The notes below the pieces were generated by a model, which saw nothing but the letters and a program-made list of their open reading frames with translations, was not told the DNA's origin and did no database searches. The position numbers and the translations under genes are program-made. Below are positions 1 to 6,907 of a DNA stretch of 64,000 bases, one piece after another. Numbering within the stretch: position 1 is the first letter of the stretch; every line of letters starts with the position of its first letter. The stretch comes from JBFHQE01 sp041592335 (GTDB lineage: Bacteria > Pseudomonadota > Gammaproteobacteria > Thiohalobacterales > Thiohalobacteraceae): assembly GCA_041592335.1 (NCBI GenBank), contig JBFHQE010000010.1, positions 1 through 64,000 of the forward strand, in the 5' to 3' direction.

Positions 1-123
1 AGAGCGGAGATTTTCAATTACATCGAGCTTTTCTACAATCCAACCCGGCGGCATGGCAACAACGATGGCCTGTCGCCGATGGAGTACGAAAAACGGTATT
101 ACGAGAAGCTATCAACTGTCTAG
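1..123 (+). CDS. IS3-family transposase OrfB, C-terminal fragment
   Basis: An open frame from the window edge to a TAG at 121-123 encodes 40 residues of an IS3-type DDE integrase-like transposase. The tail carries the family pattern of an FYN motif, RRH, then a LSPxEYE segment and a short basic end. The catalytic residues lie upstream, outside the window. This enzyme would carry out cut-and-copy transposition of its own element. It was probably responsible for interrupting the neighbouring SpvB/RHS-like gene. The fragment's identity is clear from the motif order; whether the full element is intact cannot be told. Confidence 0.85.
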   Translation, partial: RAEIFNYIELFYNPTRRHGNNDGLSPMEYEKRYYEKLSTV

Positions 124-141
124 GAAACTAGGGGCACACCA
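1..141 (+). mobile_element. Right end of an IS3-family insertion sequence (partial)
   Basis: The window opens inside an IS3-family element. The transposase C-terminus is followed within about 20 bases by the likely right end: the stop codon lies in a stretch reading CTAGGAAACTAGGGGC, like the terminal inverted repeats of this family, and a CA dinucleotide at 140-141 is a plausible last base pair. The left end is outside the window, so the exact boundary and any target duplication cannot be confirmed. Confidence 0.7.
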
Positions 142-1247
142 CGGCTTTTGGTATATGTTTCTCCGAAAGCTTCGCCTGTCGAAACCGTACAGGCAAGATA
201 ATATCCAGATACCTCGCCTCCGATAATTCTGCAAAAATCCGCTCTACCATCACCATTAAAATCAACCCACGCTCGACCGGAGTCATAACCTTGAGAGAGG
301 TTTGCAGTATAATTTTTATCCCAGGATGAATCTTTTCCCGCCCAAGTGAATTCGGTTTTATTGATACATAAAGAATCAGCGCAGAGCTCGATATTTTCTA
401 GTTGAGAGAAAGAGGTATTGTCATCGTATCGGTAAGAGAGTTTATATTCGCGTATTACAGAAGCAGTGTGGGATAGTTTTGTGGAAATCAGTGAAAGTCG
501 CTTAGTTAACTGCAACTTAGAACCATTAATGAAAGCAGGTGCTGTATCGATACGATTATCATATGTAAAATCAACTTCAGCAAAAGTTGCCCTACCCGTC
601 TGGGTATTTCCAGTGTATTTAATAGTTGAAGGATAATATTGAAGGCTATTTGCTGCTTCCATATAAATAATTTCAACATAATTACCAAAGGAATCCACGG
701 TCTGATTATTTGCCCAGATCAAAACATCAGAACGACCTTCAGCTTCTATCCGAGAGTTTTCAGTAACCCCATAGTAAGCGACTAAACCTGCCTTAGTGTG
801 AATCTCAAAGTACTCTGGCCCATTACCTTGCTGTCCATATGAGACAATCTTTGAGTACCCATCAATTTCTGTGCGATATTGAGTCCCGTTTGATCCGTAC
901 GCACCACTCACCGCGATTAGGCGCTGGCCATCCAAACAAAACCGGTCTTCAGATGTGAAACCCACTCCATGAATCTCACCATCCTGCGCCAGAGTCTTAG
1001 GACACCGCGTGATTGCCGATAATCCACCCAGTGACCAACCTACACCCAATAGTCCATTGCCTGACTGCGAGTTATATTCAAGCGAAAGCTCGGGCTGCAT
1101 GCCGCCAATTCCGGGTGGGACTTCGATTGGGATACTGTAGGTTGCCGCACCCGTCGGGGAGACTGAGAACTGACCCGGAATGGAACCAACGAGGGCATGA
1201 GAAAGGGTGGAAACAAAAAACAGACACGCAGCGACGATGACTCGCAT
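120..1247 (-). pseudogene. SpvB/TcaC-RHS type secreted toxin-like protein, truncated by the insertion sequence
   Basis: The 375-residue product starts with a signal peptide (about residues 1-18, ending SHA) and goes straight into an SpvB-type N-terminal domain: the VPPGIGGMQPELSLEYNSQSG segment and a GVGWSLGG motif are typical of SpvB, Tc-toxin B and RHS proteins. A calcium-binding type FG-GAP repeat (DFNGDGRADF, about residues 328-337) follows near the end. Family members usually run from several hundred to more than 2000 residues with YD repeats, so most of the protein is missing. The last five or six codons and the stop lie inside the insertion sequence end, showing that the element cut the gene. 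The body is AT-richer than the neighbouring genes, consistent with horizontal acquisition. Function now is probably lost. Confidence 0.8.
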
Positions 1248-1415
1248 GAGTGGACTCCCTGTGTATTTTTATAGCCTCGTTATTTTTCTGGAGAGGCTGG
1301 TCATTATTACGCCAGAACGAATCCCATGCTCTGACCCGGCTACAGGGAGATTGCCAAACAAAAGCGATCGATACAAGTCATTTTTCGAGTCGAAAAAATG
1401 AACATCAAAACCACT

Positions 1416-1443
1416 GGACCCCGGCCTTCGCCGGGGTGACGAA
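1416..1443. repeat. Dispersed palindromic repeat (CCCCGGC-N4-GCCGGGG type)
   Basis: A perfect 7-bp stem with a 4-base loop is flanked by GGA and TGACGA. The same design recurs at 30198-30215, and as ATTCCGGC/GCCGGAAT variants at 21071-21090 and 30155-30174. It lies in the 269-base gap between the truncated toxin gene and hpnD. The hpnD frame stays open through it, but the translated repeat is not part of that protein. Confidence 0.8.
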
Positions 1444-1516
1444 GAACGAAATAAAGGGGGCGGAGCTGCTACGCAGGTCCATCCCCTCTATTTCTTATGC
1501 TATCCTTCTCCGACTT

Positions 1517-2386
1517 ATGACTCCCGACGAGTATTGCCAGAGCAAGGCCGCGTCCAGCGGCTCCAGCTTCTATTACAGTTTCCGGTTTCTACCCCCGGAT
1601 CAGCGCCGTGCCATCACGGCGCTGTATGCTTTTTGCCGCGAGGTCGATGATGTTGTCGACGAGTGTTCCGATGAGTCGATCGCACGCCAGAAACTGGACT
1701 GGTGGCGCCACGAGATCACGCAAACATTCCGCGGCGAGGCAAAACATCCGGTCACCCAGGCGCTCGCCGCCCTGCTCGACCGCTTCAGTCTGCCCGAGGA
1801 GTATTTCCAGGAAATCATCGACGGCATGGCGATGGATCTGGATCAGCATCACTATGCCACTTTCAGTGAATTGTCCCTGTATTGCTACCGTGCCGCCTCG
1901 GTGGTCGGCCTGCTCGCGGCCGAGATCTTCGGCTACACCAATCGTCAGACGCTGAAATACGCGCATGACCTTGGCATGGCTTTCCAGCTGACCAATATCA
2001 TCCGCGATGTGCGCGAAGATGCTTCGCGTGGCCGCATTTATTTACCGCAGGAAGACTTGCAGAAATTCAATGTCAGCCCCCAGGAGATTCTGTCTTATCA
2101 GCAGACTGATCGCTTCACGGCATTAATGCGTTTCCAGGCGCAGCGTGCGCAACAGTTTTATGACAAGGCCATGCAACAGCTCCCGGATGAAGACCGCTAT
2201 GCGCAACGCAGCGGCCTGATCATGTCCGCGATCTATCGCACCACGCTCGATGAGATTGAACGCGATAATTACAATGTACTGGCGCACCGTGTGTCATTAA
2301 CGCCGATACGCAAACTCTGGATCGCCTGGCGTACGGCGCAACGCGAAAAACGTCATGCCCGCCAGCTGGGTATTGCGACCACCTGA
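1517..2386 (+). CDS. hpnD: Presqualene diphosphate synthase HpnD (squalene/phytoene synthase family)
   Basis: The 289-residue protein would condense two farnesyl diphosphates to presqualene diphosphate, the first step of squalene formation for hopanoids. It carries both aspartate-rich motifs of trans-isoprenyl head-to-head synthases: DDVVDE near residue 50 and the second motif in NIIRDVREDASRGRIYLP near residue 165. It begins with the HpnD-like segment MTPDEYCQSKAA followed by SGSSFYYSF. The frame is open upstream to 1250, but that part translates a palindromic repeat and has no family similarity, so the ATG at 1517 is preferred; its ribosome site is weak. hpnE follows after 2 bases. No hpnC or squalene-hopene cyclase is visible in the window. 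Confidence 0.9.
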   Translation: MTPDEYCQSKAASSGSSFYYSFRFLPPDQRRAITALYAFCREVDDVVDECSDESIARQKLDWWRHEITQTFRGEAKHPVTQALAALLDRFSLPEEYFQEIIDGMAMDLDQHHYATFSELSLYCYRAASVVGLLAAEIFGYTNRQTLKYAHDLGMAFQLTNIIRDVREDASRGRIYLPQEDLQKFNVSPQEILSYQQTDRFTALMRFQAQRAQQFYDKAMQQLPDEDRYAQRSGLIMSAIYRTTLDEIERDNYNVLAHRVSLTPIRKLWIAWRTAQREKRHARQLGIATT

Positions 2387-2388
2387 GC

Positions 2389-3723
2389 ATGTCCTCGCCA
2401 CCTAAAATTGCCGTTATTGGTGGGGGCTGGTCCGGCCTGGCCGCTGCCGTCCATCTCGCGCAAAACCGTTACCCTGTTACCCTGTTTGAATCGGCACGCC
2501 AGCTGGGTGGCCGCGCGCGCTGCGTCCCCTTCGATTCATTGCGCGTCGATAACGGCCAGCACCTGATGATTGGCGCCTACCACGCCATGTTGCAGCTGAT
2601 TGACATCCTCGGCATCAGGGAAGAGCGCGTTTTCAAGCGCCAGCCGATGGATATGCAGCTGTGGAATCAGCACAAGCGCCAATTCCGTCTTCGCGCCTAC
2701 CCGCTACCCGCGCCCTTGCACCTGTTGCTGGGCGTGATTCGTGCGCGTGGATTCAACCTGGTCGATCGCGCCAGCTTGTTACGTTTTTCCGCGCGCCTGG
2801 CACGTGGCAAGATACTGCTTGATCGCGATATCAGCGTACAGGCGCTGTTGATCGCGGAAAAACAGACTTCGCGCCTGATACACAGCCTGTGGGAGCCTTT
2901 ATGTCTTGCCACGCTCAACACCCGCATTCAGGAAGCCTCCGCCGGAATTTTTCTGAACGTATTGCGCGAGGCCTTTACCGGCACGGTGGAAGACAGCGAT
3001 TTCCTGATTCCCGTCACGGATCTTGGCAGCGTCATTCCGCAGCCCGCGATGGACTTTATCGAACGGCATAAAGGCGATGTGCATCTCAGCCGACGCATTG
3101 ATTCGATCAAAGTCATGCAGGATCAGCGCCTGCGCCTGCAGTGGGAAAAAGGCGAGGCCATGTTCGATCATGTCATCCTCGCGACTTCACCCACCATCAG
3201 CCAGCGCATGCTCGCCACACTCGATCCCGCGATTGCGTTCCCACAAAACTTGCCGGAAGAACCGATCTGCACCCTTTATCTGCAATTCCCCAGCGAGGTC
3301 CGGTTACCCCGTCCGGTCCTGGGTTTTGTCGACCATATTTCACAATGGGTGTTTGACCGCCGTCTGTGTGGCCAGCCGGGGCTGATGGCGGTGGTGATCA
3401 GTGGCCAGGGTGAACACATGGCTCTCGACAACGAGCACCTTACCCGACGGGTCATCGACGAGCTGCAAACTCATTTTCAGGACTGGCCCTATCCGGAAAA
3501 AACACTGGTTGTGCGGGAAAAACGCGCGACCTTCCATGCCGGGGTCGGCGTGAATCAACAACGCCCCCCGCATATAACGTCCATTCCCGGGCTGTGGCTT
3601 GCCGGCGATATCGTCAACAATGGTTTACCGGCCACGCTGGAAGGCGCGGTCCGCAACGGTCAGCGCTGCGCCGAGGCGATTCATGCCCTCTGCCTAGGCA
3701 AGCTGCGCGGCGAAGCCGTATAA
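2389..3723 (+). CDS. hpnE: Hydroxysqualene dehydroxylase HpnE (FAD-dependent amine oxidase/desaturase fold)
   Basis: A 444-residue flavoprotein with an N-terminal dinucleotide-binding motif (GGGWSGLAAA, residues 11-20), the second FAD motif GGRAR near residue 40, and a C-terminal FAD closure segment reading LAGDIVNNGLPATLEGAVRNG. HpnE reduces hydroxysqualene to squalene in the HpnC-HpnD-HpnE route. Length and motif order fit the family. It is almost contiguous with hpnD and probably co-transcribed; the yciK-like gene follows after 35 bases. The step normally done by HpnC must be encoded elsewhere, or another enzyme replaces it. Confidence 0.9.
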   Translation: MSSPPKIAVIGGGWSGLAAAVHLAQNRYPVTLFESARQLGGRARCVPFDSLRVDNGQHLMIGAYHAMLQLIDILGIREERVFKRQPMDMQLWNQHKRQFRLRAYPLPAPLHLLLGVIRARGFNLVDRASLLRFSARLARGKILLDRDISVQALLIAEKQTSRLIHSLWEPLCLATLNTRIQEASAGIFLNVLREAFTGTVEDSDFLIPVTDLGSVIPQPAMDFIERHKGDVHLSRRIDSIKVMQDQRLRLQWEKGEAMFDHVILATSPTISQRMLATLDPAIAFPQNLPEEPICTLYLQFPSEVRLPRPVLGFVDHISQWVFDRRLCGQPGLMAVVISGQGEHMALDNEHLTRRVIDELQTHFQDWPYPEKTLVVREKRATFHAGVGVNQQRPPHITSIPGLWLAGDIVNNGLPATLEGAVRNGQRCAEAIHALCLGKLRGEAV

Positions 3724-3758
3724 TCCCCCGCTTTTATGAGCCACTAACCGGAACATCC

Positions 3759-4511
3759 ATGACCCACTGGACGCCCGCCGCGGATTCACTTGCCGAACGC
3801 ATCATTCTTATCACCGGCGCGGGAGATGGCCTTGGCCGCGCCCTGGCTATTGCCTGCGCCAAACAGGGTGCCACCGTTATTCTGCTGGACAAAACCATCG
3901 CCGCGCTGGAAAGCGTCTACGATGAGATCGAAGCCGCGGGTGGACCACAAGCCGCGATTTACCCGATGAATCTGGAAGGCGCCACGCCCAAGGATTACAC
4001 CGATCTCGCGGCTACGCTGGAAAATGAATTCGGTCGCCTCGATGGCCTGGTGCATAATGCCGCCGAGCTCGCCACCCTGACACCGCTGGCGCATCTCGAT
4101 GCGGAACTTTGGTTCAGAACCTTGCAGGTGAACCTGTCGGCGCCTTTCCTGTTAACCCAGGCCTGCCTGTCGCTATTGATGAAATCCAGCGACGCGTCGG
4201 TGCTCTTCATGTCCGACAAGGTTGCGCCACGGGGCAAGGCCTACTGGGGAGCCTACGGGGTTGCCAAGGCCGGACTTGAGAACCTGATGCAGATGCTGGC
4301 CGATGAAATGGAAACCAATACCAGCGTGCGCACCAATGCCTTTGATCCCGGTCCACTGCGCACCCGGCTGCGCCGCCTCGCCTACCCCGGCGAAGACAGC
4401 GAGTTACTGCCGCTACCGGAAACAGCCGTTCCACCCTGCCTGTATTTACTGGGTGCCGAGTCGCAGAACATTAGCGGCCAGCGGTTTGATCCCGAGCATC
4501 TGCCTTACTAG
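3759..4511 (+). CDS. YciK-like short-chain dehydrogenase/reductase
   Basis: A 250-residue classical short-chain dehydrogenase. The cofactor motif is TGAGDGLGRA (about residues 20-29), the NNAG-type motif appears as HNAAE near residue 95, and the catalytic Tyr-x3-Lys is YGVAK near residue 166. Overall sequence resembles the YciK family, whose substrate is not established. An open frame continues upstream inside hpnE, but the ATG at 3759 gives the usual N-terminus. It could be transcribed with hpnDE. It converges with the thioredoxin gene, leaving only 6 bases between the stops. No involvement in hopanoid synthesis is shown. Confidence 0.8.
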   Translation: MTHWTPAADSLAERIILITGAGDGLGRALAIACAKQGATVILLDKTIAALESVYDEIEAAGGPQAAIYPMNLEGATPKDYTDLAATLENEFGRLDGLVHNAAELATLTPLAHLDAELWFRTLQVNLSAPFLLTQACLSLLMKSSDASVLFMSDKVAPRGKAYWGAYGVAKAGLENLMQMLADEMETNTSVRTNAFDPGPLRTRLRRLAYPGEDSELLPLPETAVPPCLYLLGAESQNISGQRFDPEHLPY

Positions 4512-4517
4512 ATTTCG

Positions 4518-5555
4518 CTAATCCATCAAATCAATATGTATTCCCTGCGCTTCCAGCGCATCGGCACGCGCGCCGATATAACGCTGGAAATTGGGTTGGG
4601 TTTTATAGTCGCCCGAAGCGACATAATCCATGATGGACTGGATGTGGAAACTGCGCAGATAGGCCTCGGCACGAAACACCTCCTGGCCTTCGTCGATAAA
4701 CACCAGGCTCGGCGCATATTGCACATTTAGCTGTTTTGCCCAGGCACGCGCGGTCAGCGACTGGCCACCGGGTGTCGTCAATGGCGTTTCCGACCACATA
4801 TCTAGCAACACCACATTGAAGCGTGCCAGCTGCTCGATGGATTCCGGGCGTTTCAGGATATCCAGATGCAGTTCATCGCAGGCCGGACAGGATTGCTGTT
4901 CAAACAACACCAGCAGCGGCTTGTCCATTGGCTTACTCAGATCATAGGGTGGCTGCAGGAAAGAAGGCTGCTGATGCAGTTTGCCGGTGGCCTTGACGGG
5001 ATTCACCTTCGCCGCGTAGTCACGGATACTGCCCTGCTGTTCATGCTTCCCGGCGACATAATCCAGCGCGACACTAAATTTATCCGGCGGATAATAGCCG
5101 TTCAGCCGTAATACGTTCTTACCTTGCTCATCGAGAAAAACCAGCGTCGGGGTATACATCACCTGCAACTGTTCGGCGATTTTTTTCTCTGTTGTGATCT
5201 GGCCATTCAGGTCTGTGACCTCCCGATCGCCCCACATATTCAGGGCAATGACATCGAAATTGTCACGCGTCTTGCTGACAATTGCCTGCTGGGAGAAATT
5301 CGTTTCCAGCAACTTGGCGCAATAAGGGCAGCCATCCTGGTAGAAATAGAGCAGCACGCGTTTATTCGCGGCGGCTGCCTCGGCCACATCCTCGTGAAGA
5401 TCGAGAAATGAATGTTTGAACCAGCCAGGCTGCTCGTGATATCCCGGGTTGACCATACCGGGCGCCAGCACCGCCTCTCCCTCATTCGACTCCGCGCTAA
5501 GCAGCGTCGGAATACACATCAGCGCAGCGACAAACCCAGTGAAATACTTTTTCAT
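4518..5555 (-). CDS. Periplasmic protein with two thioredoxin-like domains (SoxW-like)
   Basis: A 345-residue protein with a signal peptide (residues 1-21) and two consecutive thioredoxin-fold domains. The first has a CPYC active site at 76-79 and a cis-proline segment YTPT near 134. The second has CPAC at 223-226 and a YAPS segment near 275. Both domains share the order redox CxxC, a long DMW or NMW-type insertion, then TPxLVFLDE, as in SoxW/YyaL-like thioredoxins, suggesting internal duplication. A role in keeping periplasmic or sulfur-oxidation proteins reduced is inference. A strong ribosome site (GGAGAGGAAAAAGG) precedes the ATG. It stands alone and is divergent from the diguanylate cyclase. 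Confidence 0.8.
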   Translation of the reverse strand: MKKYFTGFVAALMCIPTLLSAESNEGEAVLAPGMVNPGYHEQPGWFKHSFLDLHEDVAEAAAANKRVLLYFYQDGCPYCAKLLETNFSQQAIVSKTRDNFDVIALNMWGDREVTDLNGQITTEKKIAEQLQVMYTPTLVFLDEQGKNVLRLNGYYPPDKFSVALDYVAGKHEQQGSIRDYAAKVNPVKATGKLHQQPSFLQPPYDLSKPMDKPLLVLFEQQSCPACDELHLDILKRPESIEQLARFNVVLLDMWSETPLTTPGGQSLTARAWAKQLNVQYAPSLVFIDEGQEVFRAEAYLRSFHIQSIMDYVASGDYKTQPNFQRYIGARADALEAQGIHIDLMD

Positions 5556-5702
5556 TGCCTTTTTCCTCTCCTTGCCAGCCGGTACACAAACTATGGCCGA
5601 TTCGACCGCTTGTTACCAACTAGACTCCTGAAACACCCTGTTTACTCCCTTTCTCATTCAAAGAGATAACAAAAAGATTTAAGGTTGAATGCCATAAACG
5701 TC

Positions 5703-5784
5703 GGAAATTTGCCGCTTACGACGGCAATCAGTGATCCGAAGTACGGGAATTTGCCGCCAAAATCACGTCGATATTTTGACGTGA
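5703..5784. promoter_or_regulatory. Candidate enhancer/operator cluster upstream of the diguanylate cyclase
   Basis: Two near-identical 13-mers, GGAAATTTGCCGC (5703-5715) and GGGAATTTGCCGC (5745-5757), lie 42 bases apart, or four helical turns. The first overlaps an inverted repeat TTGCCG-N7-CGGCAA (5709-5727). A separate perfect palindrome TCACGTC-N8-GACGTGA occupies 5763-5784. The cluster sits 60-140 bases upstream of the sigma-54-like promoter, where enhancer-binding activators usually bind. The cognate protein is unknown. Confidence 0.5.
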
Positions 5785-5841
5785 ATAAAATTGCGATTTT
5801 ATCTTATTGTATTTAAATAGGATTTATTATTCGGGCTGTAC

Positions 5842-5857
5842 TGGCACGCAATTCGCA
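5842..5857 (+). promoter_or_regulatory. Sigma-54-like promoter for the diguanylate cyclase gene
   Basis: TGGCACG-N4-TCGCA matches the -24/-12 consensus TGGCACG-N4-TTGCA with one mismatch. The invariant GG (5843-5844) and GC (5855-5856) are exactly 10 bases apart. Transcription would start near 5868, 28 bases before the ATG. Confidence 0.6.
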
Positions 5858-5895
5858 GTGTATTCCTTGCTTAAAAAACCAACGGGGGCTCAGGT

Positions 5896-6813
5896 ATGGC
5901 AACCCTTATGCAAGACCTGACAGACAAAATGGCAAAGACAGCGATCGCAAACACCATCAGTGCATACCGCCAGGGGCAATACCCTGCACGCACTGATGCC
6001 TTGTTCCAGATTTCCCAGGCGCTGCAGGCAACCCTGCACCTTGGACCGCTGGTCGATACCTTCTACACGGAAGCGACCAGCCTTATTCCCATTACCGGGC
6101 TCGAATATTACGACGCCGAGGGCGAGCTGTTGCACCGCGTGGGTGAACGCGCCCGCAACACGCTCAGTTATCGCCTGACGCTGACCGACGAATTCCTCGG
6201 AAACATTATTTTTCGCCGTCGCGCCAAGTTCAGCGCGGAGGACGCTCAGGAACTGGAATCGCTGCTGTGCTGCCTGCTCTATCCGCTGCGCAATGCGCTG
6301 CTGTATCGCGATGCCCTGGCCATGGCCCAGAAAGACCCCCTGACCGGCATTGGTAACCGCTCCGCGTTTAACGAGGCGATTCATCATGAAGTGAACCTGG
6401 CCCTGCGCCACGGACATGATTTTTCGATGATCGTGCTGGATATCGATCATTTTAAGCAGATTAATGACACCTATGGCCACAGCCATGGCGATCTTGCCAT
6501 CAAGGAAGTCGTCAATGCCGCCAAGGAATGCGCGCGCAGCACCGACTCCCTGTACCGCTATGGTGGCGAGGAGTTTGTCATCCTGCTGCGCAATACCGAC
6601 AAGATCGGAGCCCACCTGTTGGCGGACCGCATCCGTGCCAAGGTCGAAAAATTAATCTGCATTGCCGACGATGAACGCATCCAGATGACAATCAGCGTCG
6701 GCGTCAGCTCACTGGCCCCGCAGGATAGCGCGGAGAGGCTTTTTGATCGCGCCGACTCCGCCCTCTACACTGCCAAGCGGTCTGGTAGAAACCGTGTCAT
6801 CAGCGCCGACTGA
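5896..6813 (+). CDS. GGDEF diguanylate cyclase
   Basis: A 305-residue soluble protein predicted to make cyclic di-GMP. The N-terminal 130 residues look like a degenerate GAF-type sensory domain. The GGDEF domain follows, starting at KDPLTGIGNRSAF (146 onward). The active-site motif is GGEEF (223-227), which is a catalytically competent variant. An inhibitory-site RxxD (RSTD, 214-217) lies five residues upstream, predicting product feedback. No membrane segment is present. The gene is preceded by a sigma-54-like promoter and operator-like repeats and followed by a strong terminator, so it forms its own transcription unit. The activating signal is unknown. Confidence 0.9.
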   Translation: MATLMQDLTDKMAKTAIANTISAYRQGQYPARTDALFQISQALQATLHLGPLVDTFYTEATSLIPITGLEYYDAEGELLHRVGERARNTLSYRLTLTDEFLGNIIFRRRAKFSAEDAQELESLLCCLLYPLRNALLYRDALAMAQKDPLTGIGNRSAFNEAIHHEVNLALRHGHDFSMIVLDIDHFKQINDTYGHSHGDLAIKEVVNAAKECARSTDSLYRYGGEEFVILLRNTDKIGAHLLADRIRAKVEKLICIADDERIQMTISVGVSSLAPQDSAERLFDRADSALYTAKRSGRNRVISAD

Positions 6814-6836
6814 TAACGAGAATTTATGACATGCCC

Positions 6837-6867
6837 AATGACCGCTGCCGAGCGGTCATTTTCTTTT
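6837..6867 (+). terminator. Rho-independent terminator after the diguanylate cyclase
   Basis: A perfect 10-bp stem AATGACCGCT / AGCGGTCATT with a GCCG loop is followed by a T-rich run (TTCTTTT). It ends the cyclase transcript before the histidine kinase gene. Confidence 0.85.
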
Positions 6868-6907
6868 GATCGCTGTTAACATGACCATGTACTGAATCCG
6901 ATCCCGG

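Larger units (their letters stand above)
5556..5895. other. Divergent intergenic region between the thioredoxin and diguanylate cyclase genes
   Basis: A 340-base region without a gene. Its right half holds repeated and palindromic candidate operator sites and a sigma-54-like promoter, listed separately. The left half (5556-5700) must contain the thioredoxin promoter, but no clear boxes were recognised there. Confidence 0.7.

Noticed and set aside
1250..1516. N-terminal extension of hpnD
   Set aside because: The in-frame extension translates a palindromic repeat and intergenic sequence and has no family similarity; the ATG at 1517 gives the normal N-terminus.
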